Assembly (NCBI GenBank): GCA_049422085.1
Contig: JBMSOD010000148.1
Location: 1-7,928, forward strand
Length of the DNA stretch: 7,928 nucleotides
Direction of reading: 5' to 3'
Source of the DNA: UBA4615 sp049422085
Lineage (GTDB): Bacteria; Pseudomonadota; Gammaproteobacteria; Burkholderiales; Burkholderiaceae_E
Below, one piece after another: positions 1 to 6,173 of the stretch. The position numbers and the translations under genes were made by a program. Position 1 is the stretch's first letter, and each line of letters begins with the position of its first letter. The notes under the pieces were generated by a model. The model had not been told where the DNA came from, did not search any database, and worked only from the letters and a program-made list of their open reading frames with translations.

Positions 1-1133
1 TTGAAGCTGCCCCCTCCGGCGTGAAGGATCACCTCGAGTCCTGCGCTGCGCAGTGCCTCGGCAGCGCCAAACGCCAGCGGCGCCGCTTGCGGACCCTGAT
101 GCACGACGTAGATGTCGCAACCGGTGTCACCCACCTGAATATCGCATTCGCGCATCAGTTCAAGCAGCCGCTCGACCCCGATCGCAAAGCCGCAGGCGGG
201 CGCTGGCTTGCCGCCCAGCATGCCGATGAGGGGGTCGTAGCGACCTCCGCCACACACAGTACCCTGTGCGCCAAGACGGTCGGTAACCCACTCGAACACA
301 GTCCGATTGTAGTAATCGAGCCCTCTGACCAGCCGCGGATTGAGGGTAAAGGGAATGCCGATCGCGCGAAGCAGCGACTGGACACCTTCGAAGTGCTCCC
401 TGGATTCGCTGCCCAGGTAATCGGAAAGCCGCGGCGCGGCGTCGACCAGGGCCTGCATTGACGGATTCTTGGTGTCGAGAATACGCAGCGGGTTGCTGTG
501 CAGACGCCGACGCGCATCGTCATCAAGCTCGGATGCATGGGCTTCGAAATAGGCGATCAGGGCTTCACGATGCTCACGCCGTTCCTGGGCATCGCCGATG
601 CTGTTGAGCTGCAGGCTCAGCCCGGTCAGACCGAGATCGTCCCAGAGCCGCTGACACATGGCGATCACTTCAGCGTCGATGTCAGGCCCGGCAAAACCCA
701 GCGCCTCGATGCCGATCTGATGAAACTGCCTGTATCGCCCTCGTTGAGGACGTTCGTGACGGAACATCGGCCCGGTGTACCAGAGCCGACGGGGACCGTC
801 ATAGAGCAGGTTGTGTTCGATGACGGCTCGCACCACACCCGCCGTGTTCTCGGGCCGCAGGGTGAGGTGCTCGCCATTGAGCGCATCTTCAAAGGAGTAC
901 ATCTCCTTTTCGACGATATCGGTCACTTCGCCGATACCACGCTTGAAAAGCGCCGTCTGCTCGACGATGGGGGTGCGGATCTGGCGGTAGCCGTAACTGC
1001 GGGCCCACTGAGCCACCACATGTTCAAGATGCTCCCAGCGCGCACTGTCACCGGGCAGCAGGTCGTTCATCCCCTTCACGCCACTCAGGCGTACGGGTTT
1101 GGCCGAGGAGGAGGTTTCGTTCGTTCGACTCAT
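1..1133 (-). CDS. hisS: Histidyl-tRNA synthetase HisS, 3' end cut by window edge
   Basis: HisS charges tRNA-His with histidine in the cytoplasm, using ATP; it is a class II aminoacyl-tRNA synthetase that acts as a dimer. I translated the minus strand from the ATG at 1133 and it stays open to base 1, giving 377 residues. Class II motif 2 is seen as FRHERPQRGRYRQFHQ (residues 124-139, with Arg125). The histidine-specific loop LVRGLDYY is at 268-275. Motif 3 is CGFAIGVERL at 314-323, preceded by the glycine-rich GGGRYDPLIG. The anticodon-binding domain begins near residue 338 (CDIYVVHQG) and is incomplete; family lengths of about 420-430 residues suggest about 50 residues lie outside the window. 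The start is fixed by an ATGA overlap with the ispG stop; an ATG at 1137 is out of frame. No Shine-Dalgarno sequence precedes the start, so translation is probably coupled to ispG. No frameshift or missing key residue is visible in the part present. Confidence 0.97.
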   Translation of the reverse strand, partial: MSRTNETSSSAKPVRLSGVKGMNDLLPGDSARWEHLEHVVAQWARSYGYRQIRTPIVEQTALFKRGIGEVTDIVEKEMYSFEDALNGEHLTLRPENTAGVVRAVIEHNLLYDGPRRLWYTGPMFRHERPQRGRYRQFHQIGIEALGFAGPDIDAEVIAMCQRLWDDLGLTGLSLQLNSIGDAQERREHREALIAYFEAHASELDDDARRRLHSNPLRILDTKNPSMQALVDAAPRLSDYLGSESREHFEGVQSLLRAIGIPFTLNPRLVRGLDYYNRTVFEWVTDRLGAQGTVCGGGRYDPLIGMLGGKPAPACGFAIGVERLLELMRECDIQVGDTGCDIYVVHQGPQAAPLAFGAAEALRSAGLEVILHAGGGSF

Positions 1134-2443
1134 GCATCAGCGCCCGCGAGGGCATCGGAGGAGGTCTTGCCGTAGCGTCGTTGAACATAATCATCGACGA
1201 TGGCCTGGAATTCTTCGGCAATCCTGTCGCCCTTGAGGGTCACGGTGCGCTCGCCATCTACGAACACCGGCGCCACGGGGGCCTCATCAGCGCCCGGAAG
1301 CGAGATGCCGATATCGGCATGGCGGGATTCGCCCGGGCCGTTGACCACGCAGCCCATCACGGCCACCTGCATCGATTCGACACCCGGGTACTGCAGGCGC
1401 CAGATCGGCATCTGGCCACGCAGATAACTCTGGATCCGATCGGCAAGCTCCTGGAAGAAGGTGCTGCTGGTGCGACCGCATCCCGGACAGGCGATCACCA
1501 TTGGCGTAAATGCCCGCAAGCCCATGGTCTGCAGGATTTCCTGGGCCACCACCACCTCGCGAGTCCGGTCACCTCCGGGTTCGGGGGTCAGCGAGACGCG
1601 AATGGTGTCACCAATGCCTTCCTGCAACAGCAGCCCCAGCGCGGCGGTGGAGGCCACGATGCCCTTGCTGCCCATGCCCGCCTCGGTCAGGCCGACATGC
1701 AGGGGATAGTCGCAACGGCGGGCCAGTTCGCGATAGACCGCGACCACATCCTGCACATTGGAAACCTTGGCCGACAGGATGATGCGATTGCCCGGCATGC
1801 CCAGGGCTTCGGCCTGTCGGGCGCTGTCGATGGCGGAGGTGACCAGCGCCTCGCGCATGACCTGACTTGCTTCCCAGGGAGTCTTGCGAGCGGCATTGGC
1901 GTCCATGAGACGCGCGAGGAGTGACTGATCGAGGCTGCCCCAGTTCACGCCGATACGCACCGGCTTGTCATGGCGGTTTGCGACCTCGATCATGCTGGCA
2001 AAGTTGCCATCACGCTTGCTGCCCGATCCGACATTGCCCGGATTGATCCGGTACTTGGACAGCGCCTGCGCGCAATCCGGAAACTGACTGAGCAGCTTGT
2101 GGCCGTTGTAATGAAAATCGCCCACCAGCGGCGCATCAATGCGCATACGGTCGAGTTGGTTGCGAAGCGTGATCACCTCGCGCGCTGCCTCGGGCGTATT
2201 GACCGTGACTCGGACAACCTCCGAACCCGCCTGTGCAAGCGCCTTGACCTGGATCGCCGTTGCGATCGGATCGGCGGTATCGGTGTTGGTCATGGACTGA
2301 ACCACGACCGGGTTTCCGCCGCCGACGCGGACCTCGCGACTTCCCCAGCGCACCACCACTTCTCGGGTGATCCGACGAGCTTGTGGGCCCACTGGCATGG
2401 GGGCGCTATCGGACGCGGATTGGACTTCCGAAGGAGTGCTCAT
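1130..2443 (-). CDS. ispG: 4-hydroxy-3-methylbut-2-en-1-yl diphosphate synthase IspG (GcpE)
   Basis: IspG is the penultimate enzyme of the MEP isoprenoid pathway. It reductively opens the cyclic diphosphate MEcPP to HMBPP, using a [4Fe-4S] cluster and electrons from flavodoxin or ferredoxin. The 437-residue product shows the conserved TIM-barrel start (VVVQSMTNTDTAD, residues 46-58), the YRINPGNVG strand (131-139) and the GLTEAGMGSKG segment (251-261). The C-terminal cluster domain supplies the expected ligands: Cys319 and Cys322 in CPGCGRTSSTFF, Cys365 in MGCVVNGPGE, and Glu372. It is longer than the roughly 370-residue enterobacterial enzyme. The extra length is an N-terminal tail of about 25 residues, a stretch around residues 288-310 (PEPGGDRTREVVVAQEILQT) and a C-terminal tail, a pattern I associate with betaproteobacteria. 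The ATG overlaps the rodZ stop as ATGA, with a weak AAAGG nine bases upstream. An internal Met at residue 16 is a less likely start. The stop overlaps the hisS start. Confidence 0.97.
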   Translation of the reverse strand: MSTPSEVQSASDSAPMPVGPQARRITREVVVRWGSREVRVGGGNPVVVQSMTNTDTADPIATAIQVKALAQAGSEVVRVTVNTPEAAREVITLRNQLDRMRIDAPLVGDFHYNGHKLLSQFPDCAQALSKYRINPGNVGSGSKRDGNFASMIEVANRHDKPVRIGVNWGSLDQSLLARLMDANAARKTPWEASQVMREALVTSAIDSARQAEALGMPGNRIILSAKVSNVQDVVAVYRELARRCDYPLHVGLTEAGMGSKGIVASTAALGLLLQEGIGDTIRVSLTPEPGGDRTREVVVAQEILQTMGLRAFTPMVIACPGCGRTSSTFFQELADRIQSYLRGQMPIWRLQYPGVESMQVAVMGCVVNGPGESRHADIGISLPGADEAPVAPVFVDGERTVTLKGDRIAEEFQAIVDDYVQRRYGKTSSDALAGADA

Positions 2444-3399
2444 GGCAGGCTGCCTTTGGCGATGTTGGTACCGGGCTGCGTTTGAGGGAGCAGGTCGACA
2501 GGTCGCCCTGCGAATTCGACAAGAGTAGCGGCTGCGTTCCCGATCGTGTAACTGACCGGCGCACTGAGCTCCATCCTGAGGGGCGTTGCGGGGCGGACCA
2601 GTCCCATATGAAGCACCCTGTCGGATGAATCGCGAACCTCCACCCAGGAATCGCGCTTGCTGCTGATCACCAGGATTTTGGGCCTGCCCGATTCACCGGA
2701 CGCGCCTGACGCAAGGCCCACCGACGCAGATCCCTGCGCTGAAGACGGCGATGACGGAGGCACCGGCAGCGGCGGCTGGGTCGGTGCCGACGCGGACACT
2801 GCGGACGTCTCGTCGGAGACGGCGGCTGAAGGAGACTGTGGAGGGGACGCGGGGGCGGAGGCAGCAGAGGATGCAGGCGAAGCGCTGGTGTCAGCCGGAG
2901 GTTCTGTGGCCCCTGGCGCGGTCTGCGGGGCCATCTCGGATGACCTGGTCCCAGACGCCGAAAGCAGATGTTGGCGGGATCGAACCGATTCGCGCAGGCT
3001 CTTGATCGCATCAGGCCAGATCAGTGCCGCTGCGATGCCGGCCATGAGAATCCCTGCAAGAATCCATGCAAGCGAAAGTCGGCGCCCACGTGGCAGGTGC
3101 AGATTGCGGCCCGACCGACCACGGGGCAGGCTCGCCTCCAGACTTGGGGCTGGGCGCAAAAGCTCAGGATCCTGAGCGGCAGGCAGTTGACGAAGCAAAG
3201 CCTCGCTATCGACAGCCAGCAGACGTGCATAGGAGCGCACGGCACCCCGCGTGAAGGCGGTCCCTGGAAGTCGTTCCCAATCGCCCGCCTCGATCGCTTC
3301 AAGGTGACGCGGGCTCAGACGCAATCGCTGAGCGACGTCGGCCAGCGAGAGCCCTGCTGCCTCGCGTGCCTCGCGTAGCTGGGCCGCATGCTCAATCAC
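2440..3399 (-). CDS. rodZ: Cell-shape protein RodZ (helix-turn-helix, one TM helix, periplasmic DUF4115 domain)
   Basis: RodZ is a bitopic inner-membrane protein that links the MreB cytoskeleton to the elongation machinery and helps set rod shape. The 319-residue product has the expected layout. An Xre-like helix-turn-helix occupies about residues 5-70 (LREAREAAGLSLADVAQRL, then LEAIEAGDWERLPG and FTRGAVRSYARLL). A basic stretch (about 92-107) precedes one hydrophobic helix at 109-128. A low-complexity Ser/Ala/Pro linker runs from about 150 to 239. A periplasmic beta-rich DUF4115-type domain covers about 240-312 (ILVISSKRDSWVEVRDSSDR). In the family the HTH binds MreB and is not mainly a DNA regulator. 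The start is GTG at 3399, overlapping the end of pilW by 8 bases, with an AGGGG site seven bases upstream. The short length of the linker's sequence motifs and its composition suggest a flexible periplasmic spacer. The gene sits directly between pilW and ispG, the usual place in beta- and gammaproteobacteria. Confidence 0.93.
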   Translation of the reverse strand: MIEHAAQLREAREAAGLSLADVAQRLRLSPRHLEAIEAGDWERLPGTAFTRGAVRSYARLLAVDSEALLRQLPAAQDPELLRPAPSLEASLPRGRSGRNLHLPRGRRLSLAWILAGILMAGIAAALIWPDAIKSLRESVRSRQHLLSASGTRSSEMAPQTAPGATEPPADTSASPASSAASAPASPPQSPSAAVSDETSAVSASAPTQPPLPVPPSSPSSAQGSASVGLASGASGESGRPKILVISSKRDSWVEVRDSSDRVLHMGLVRPATPLRMELSAPVSYTIGNAAATLVEFAGRPVDLLPQTQPGTNIAKGSLP

Positions 3400-4330
3400 C
3401 GAAGTTCCCCTGCTGCAGAAGCATGGCTTCGCGAGAATTGGGAAACTGTCGTCGCAACTGCACCGAAAGGCTGTTCAGTGCCTGTCTGTCGTCCCGCTTG
3501 CGAGCGACCCGGATACCGAGCCATAGGGTCTCTGCGCTTGGCGGATAGCTGCCCAGAAGGCGCTGGGCATGAAAATCAGCCTGATCAAGCTGATTTCGCC
3601 TGAGGTGAATCTCGGCCAGGTGGTACATCGAGACCGGATTGGAAGGATCAAGCTGGAAGGCCTTCTGGAAGTAGTCCTGCGCTGCCGACTCGTCTCCGAG
3701 GCGCAGGGAGCAGAGCCCCGCATTGTGGAGCGGTCTGGCCGGCGTGACATAGAGAGGATCCCGCAGCGCCGCCATGAACTCGGGAATTGACTCCCGCAGA
3801 CGTCCGGTCTGACACAGGAACCAGCCATAGTTGTTGCGCAGCTCGGAGTCGTTCGGGCTGATCGCAAGTGCGCGCCTGAATGAGGCCTCGGCCTGGGGCT
3901 GATCGCGAAGATCCATGTAGATCAGGCCCAGCATGCCGTGAGCCGCGGCAAGGCCGGGATCGATCGCAAGCGCGGCACGCACTTCATCCAGAGCACGCGC
4001 ATGGCTGCCCTGCTGGTAAAGCGCGCTCGCAAGTTCAAGCCGGATCAGGGCCCTGCGCTGGGTATCGCCGCCCGCAGCCGGCTCGGAGCTGGTCGCAGCA
4101 CCGGCGCCAGCGGTCGCGCCAGGGGCCTGAAACGCTCGCGGATCGAATCTCTGGGGTGCCGGATCGCGCCTTGACGCTGCTGCCGGTCGAACGGCAGGCG
4201 AGCCGGGCGCGTCCTGAATCACCCGCGGAGGCTCTTCGACAGTGGTACAGGCTGCAAGGAGCGCCATTGCGCAGCCCAGGCCGCCTCGGCGCAGTCTTGG
4301 CATCAGACCCGAAGCGCTGGACAGGCTCAT
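3392..4330 (-). CDS. pilW: Type IV pilus biogenesis/stability lipoprotein PilW (PilF), TPR protein
   Basis: PilW/PilF is an outer-membrane TPR lipoprotein that in type IV pilus systems helps the PilQ secretin reach and assemble in the outer membrane. The 312-residue product begins with a basic and hydrophobic signal ending in the lipobox LLAAC (Cys28), followed by Thr-Thr, which should be lipidated and outer-membrane sorted. Residues 29 to about 90 form an Ala/Pro-rich linker. About six TPR-like units follow at roughly 92-125, 126-159, 160-195, 197-229, 230-263 and 264-297, with typical pairs such as GLIYMDLRDQPQAEASFRRALAISP-like helices. The chosen ATG at 4330 overlaps the rlmN stop as ATGA and has GGAG seven bases upstream; Met10 (4303) would give a more compact signal peptide and cannot be excluded. 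The family is normally about 250 residues, so the linker makes this one long. No other pilus genes are in the window. Function is inferred from architecture and conserved gene order. Confidence 0.9.
   Translation of the reverse strand: MSLSSASGLMPRLRRGGLGCAMALLAACTTVEEPPRVIQDAPGSPAVRPAAASRRDPAPQRFDPRAFQAPGATAGAGAATSSEPAAGGDTQRRALIRLELASALYQQGSHARALDEVRAALAIDPGLAAAHGMLGLIYMDLRDQPQAEASFRRALAISPNDSELRNNYGWFLCQTGRLRESIPEFMAALRDPLYVTPARPLHNAGLCSLRLGDESAAQDYFQKAFQLDPSNPVSMYHLAEIHLRRNQLDQADFHAQRLLGSYPPSAETLWLGIRVARKRDDRQALNSLSVQLRRQFPNSREAMLLQQGNFGD
3397..3411 (-). promoter_or_regulatory. Ribosome binding site and GTG start of rodZ
   Basis: On the minus strand AGGGG (3411-3407) lies seven bases before GTG (3399-3397). 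No in-frame ATG gives a complete helix-turn-helix, so this site decides the rodZ start. It lies inside the last codons of pilW, making rodZ the only gene in the chain with a non-ATG start and an 8-base rather than 4-base overlap. Confidence 0.75.
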
Positions 4331-5502
4331 GGCGTGACTCCAATGTGGCGCACCAGTGGCTGCTCTGACCCCGACTCGAGGCGTCGCTGAGCAAGTCGGG
4401 TTCGATCCGCGATGTCGCCCGCCAATTGCCCACAGGCGGCATCGATATCGTCGCCACGGGTCCGTCGGACGGTCGTGACGATCCCGGCATCGATCAGCCG
4501 CTGTGAGAAGGCCTTGATCCTGTCTGCTGACGATCGACGCAGGCCCGACTTCGGAAAGGGATTGAAAGGGATCAGATTGAACTTGCAGGGCAGATCGCCC
4601 ACGCAGTCAAGAACCGCGCGGGCATGCGCGTCGGTATCGTTGACGCCATCGAGCATGACGTACTCGAAGGTGATGAAGTCGCGCGGCGCAGCCTCAAGAT
4701 ATCGCCTGCAGGCGGCCATCAGTTCAGCCAGCGGATACTTGCGGTTGATCGGCACCAGTTGGTCTCGCAGCGCATCGTCAGGGGCATGCAGCGACACGGC
4801 AAGCGCAACCGGCTGGTCGACACGCAGCCGGTCGATCATGGGAACCACCCCGGAAGTCGATACCGTCACACGTCTTCGCGACAGACCGTAGCCGTGGTCA
4901 TCCAGCAACACGCGCAGCGCCTGAATCGTGGGCGCGTAATTGAGCAGGGGCTCGCCCATGCCCATGAACACGACATTGGTGATTCGCCGGTCGTGCCCGT
5001 GAGTGCCGTCTTCGTCGGAATCGTGGTGCGATTGCGGCCGGGCGCCGAGCAGACGATTGGCGAGCCAGACCTGCCCGATGATTTCGGCAGGCGTGAGGTT
5101 GCGTGCAAACCCCTGTCGACCGGTGGAGCAGAAGGCGCAGTTCACTGCGCAACCTGCCTGGGTCGAAATGCACAGCGTGCCGCGGCTGGTTTCAGGGATG
5201 AACACTGACTCCACCGCGTTGCCACCGCCGACGTCGAGGAGCCACTTGCGTGTACCGTCGGATGCGGTCTGATCGCTCAGGATCGACGGGGCCGCAATGC
5301 GCCCGCGACGGGCAACCTGCTCGCGAAAGCCTCGCGACAGGTCGGACATGTTGTGCACATCGGCTTCAAATCGCCGGTGCATCCAGCGCATCAACTGCTG
5401 GCCACGGAAGGGCTTTTCGCCCCACTCGCGGCAAAGCTCTGTCAGGCCGGCGCGATCGAGACCGAGCAGGTCGACCGGTTCGATGGCGCCTTCCAGGGTC
5501 AT
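4327..5502 (-). CDS. rlmN: Dual-specificity 23S rRNA A2503 / tRNA A37 C2-methyltransferase RlmN
   Basis: RlmN is a radical SAM enzyme that adds a methyl group to C2 of A2503 in 23S rRNA and of A37 in some tRNAs. The 391-residue product has the N-terminal accessory domain (residues about 10-75, with KPFRGQQLMRWMH) and the cluster motif CxxxCxxC at Cys118, Cys122 and Cys125. The SAM-binding GMGEPLLNY is at 181-189 and VSTSGVVP at 214-221. Cys357 in RGDDIDAACGQLAG matches the catalytic methyl-carrier cysteine (Cys355 in E. coli), and Cys111 is in the place of E. coli Cys118. An acidic and His-rich insertion (about residues 155-171) lies before the strand leading to GMGEP. The start ATG overlaps the ndk stop as ATGA and has no good Shine-Dalgarno sequence nearby, so it is probably translated by coupling. 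The stop overlaps the pilW start. I prefer RlmN over the paralogue Cfr because of the conserved housekeeping context. Confidence 0.97.
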   Translation of the reverse strand: MTLEGAIEPVDLLGLDRAGLTELCREWGEKPFRGQQLMRWMHRRFEADVHNMSDLSRGFREQVARRGRIAAPSILSDQTASDGTRKWLLDVGGGNAVESVFIPETSRGTLCISTQAGCAVNCAFCSTGRQGFARNLTPAEIIGQVWLANRLLGARPQSHHDSDEDGTHGHDRRITNVVFMGMGEPLLNYAPTIQALRVLLDDHGYGLSRRRVTVSTSGVVPMIDRLRVDQPVALAVSLHAPDDALRDQLVPINRKYPLAELMAACRRYLEAAPRDFITFEYVMLDGVNDTDAHARAVLDCVGDLPCKFNLIPFNPFPKSGLRRSSADRIKAFSQRLIDAGIVTTVRRTRGDDIDAACGQLAGDIADRTRLAQRRLESGSEQPLVRHIGVTP

Positions 5503-5924
5503 CGGCCGTAGACGTTCATCCCCGCAAAGAAGAAGGCGACTTCGTTGCGGGCGGTTTCGGGACCGTCGGAGCCATGCACCGCATTGGCATCGATGCTGTC
5601 GGCAAAGTCGGCACGGATGGTGCCCGGGGCAGCCTTCTTGGGATCGGTGGCGCCCATCAGGTCGCGGTTCTTCAGGATGGCGTTCTCGCCCTCGAGCACC
5701 TGGATCATTACAGGGCCCGAGACCATGAAGTCCACGAGATCTTTAAATAACGGACGCTCGCGGTGAACTGCGTAAAAGGCTTCGGCCTCGGTGCGCGACA
5801 GATGGGCCATGCGGGCGGCCACAACCTTGAGCCCGGCGGACTCAAAACGTGCGTAGATCTGGCCAATGACATTCTTGGCAACGGCATCGGGCTTGATGAT
5901 GGACAGGGTGCGTTCGACAGCCAT
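5499..5924 (-). CDS. ndk: Nucleoside diphosphate kinase Ndk
   Basis: Ndk moves the gamma-phosphate of ATP to nucleoside diphosphates through a phosphohistidine, balancing the cytoplasmic NTP and dNTP pools. From the ATG at 5924 the product is 141 residues, the usual bacterial length. It starts AVERTLSIIKPDAV and contains Lys11, Tyr51, Arg87, Arg104, Asn114 and the phosphorylated His117 in NAVHGSD, all the expected active-site residues. The frame also opens from an ATG at 5948, but that would add eight non-conserved residues, lacks a ribosome site and would fall only a few bases after the predicted transcript start. The chosen start has GGAG five bases upstream. Ndk is the first gene of the minus-strand chain, and its TGA overlaps the rlmN ATG. 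Confidence 0.98.
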   Translation of the reverse strand: MAVERTLSIIKPDAVAKNVIGQIYARFESAGLKVVAARMAHLSRTEAEAFYAVHRERPLFKDLVDFMVSGPVMIQVLEGENAILKNRDLMGATDPKKAAPGTIRADFADSIDANAVHGSDGPETARNEVAFFFAGMNVYGR

Positions 5925-5929
5925 GAGGA

Positions 5930-5933
5930 CTCC
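5930..5933 (-). promoter_or_regulatory. Ribosome binding site of ndk
   Basis: On the minus strand GGAG lies five bases before the ATG at 5924. This spacing supports the 141-residue start over the upstream ATG at 5948. Confidence 0.7.
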
Positions 5934-5960
5934 ACGGAAAGACTGCATGAAAAGCCATCG

Positions 5961-5969
5961 ATTTTAGCA
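5961..5969 (-). promoter_or_regulatory. Predicted extended -10 promoter of the ndk operon
   Basis: Read on the minus strand this is TGCTAAAAT, matching the extended -10 form TGnTATAAT with one mismatch. It would start transcription near 5954, giving a leader of about 30 bases before ndk. No good -35 box is seen 16-18 bases upstream, which fits reliance on the TG extension. No other promoter-like sequence is seen in the ndk upstream region, so this is the best candidate for driving all six genes. This is a prediction from sequence only. Confidence 0.6.
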
Positions 5970-6002
5970 CGGAACCCGACCTGACCGCGTTGATGTGCGG
6001 GA

Positions 6003-6041
6003 GCATGGCGCATGCCGCAGGGGGCCGTCTACCCCTACTGC
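6003..6041. repeat. Two small inverted repeats in the ndk/yccA divergent region
   Basis: GCATG-GCG-CATGC at 6003-6015 is a perfect 5-base inverted repeat around a 3-base centre. Next to it, GCAGGGGG-type arms at 6017-6024 pair with 6032-6041 (GGGG with CCCC, then GCAG with CTGC, with a two-base TA bulge). Both lie upstream of both predicted promoters, between their -10/-35 elements. They may be an operator or may be chance in GC-rich DNA; I cannot name a regulator. Confidence 0.3.
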
Positions 6042-6049
6042 TGTCCGGG

Positions 6050-6078
6050 TTGAAATCCTGGAGTGACTGCCCTACATT
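6050..6078 (+). promoter_or_regulatory. Predicted sigma70 promoter of yccA
   Basis: TTGAAA (6050-6055) and TACATT (6073-6078) are separated by exactly 17 bases, a close match to TTGACA-N17-TATAAT. Transcription would start near 6085, leaving a leader of about 90 bases before the yccA ATG. I see no riboswitch or clear structure in that leader. The prediction is from spacing and consensus match only. Confidence 0.65.
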
Positions 6079-6173
6079 CCGCTCTGCGCGCAGCCCGCAC
6101 GCAACGCTGAATCGGCCAGAACCCAAAGGCACAGCGTCTCACCCACGTCATCAACGCACCGGAGTTCGACATC

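Noticed and set aside
1..1133. Possible broken hisS, since no complete gene is bounded here.
   Set aside because: Direct translation from 1133 to 1 is open throughout with all class II motifs; the gene simply leaves the window.
498..2485. Long plus-strand open frames antisense to hisS and ispG (498-1175, 1181-1924, 1970-2485).
   Set aside because: They mirror the codon structure of the real minus-strand genes, have no recognisable domain, and the GGAGGAGGT sites on this strand do not sit at proper distance from their starts.
2657..3175. Plus-strand open frame rich in Asp/Ala/Gly antisense to the rodZ linker.
   Set aside because: It arises from the Ser/Ala/Pro codons of the RodZ linker read backwards; it has low complexity and no supporting start signal.
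3299..3399. The helix-turn-helix at the start of rodZ taken as a transcription regulator.
   Set aside because: The membrane helix, linker and DUF4115-type domain, plus the neighbours pilW and ispG, identify RodZ, whose HTH binds MreB.
5925..5948. Upstream ATG at 5948 as the ndk start.
   Set aside because: It adds eight non-conserved residues, lacks a ribosome site and would be almost at the predicted transcript start. The 141-residue form from 5924 matches the family.
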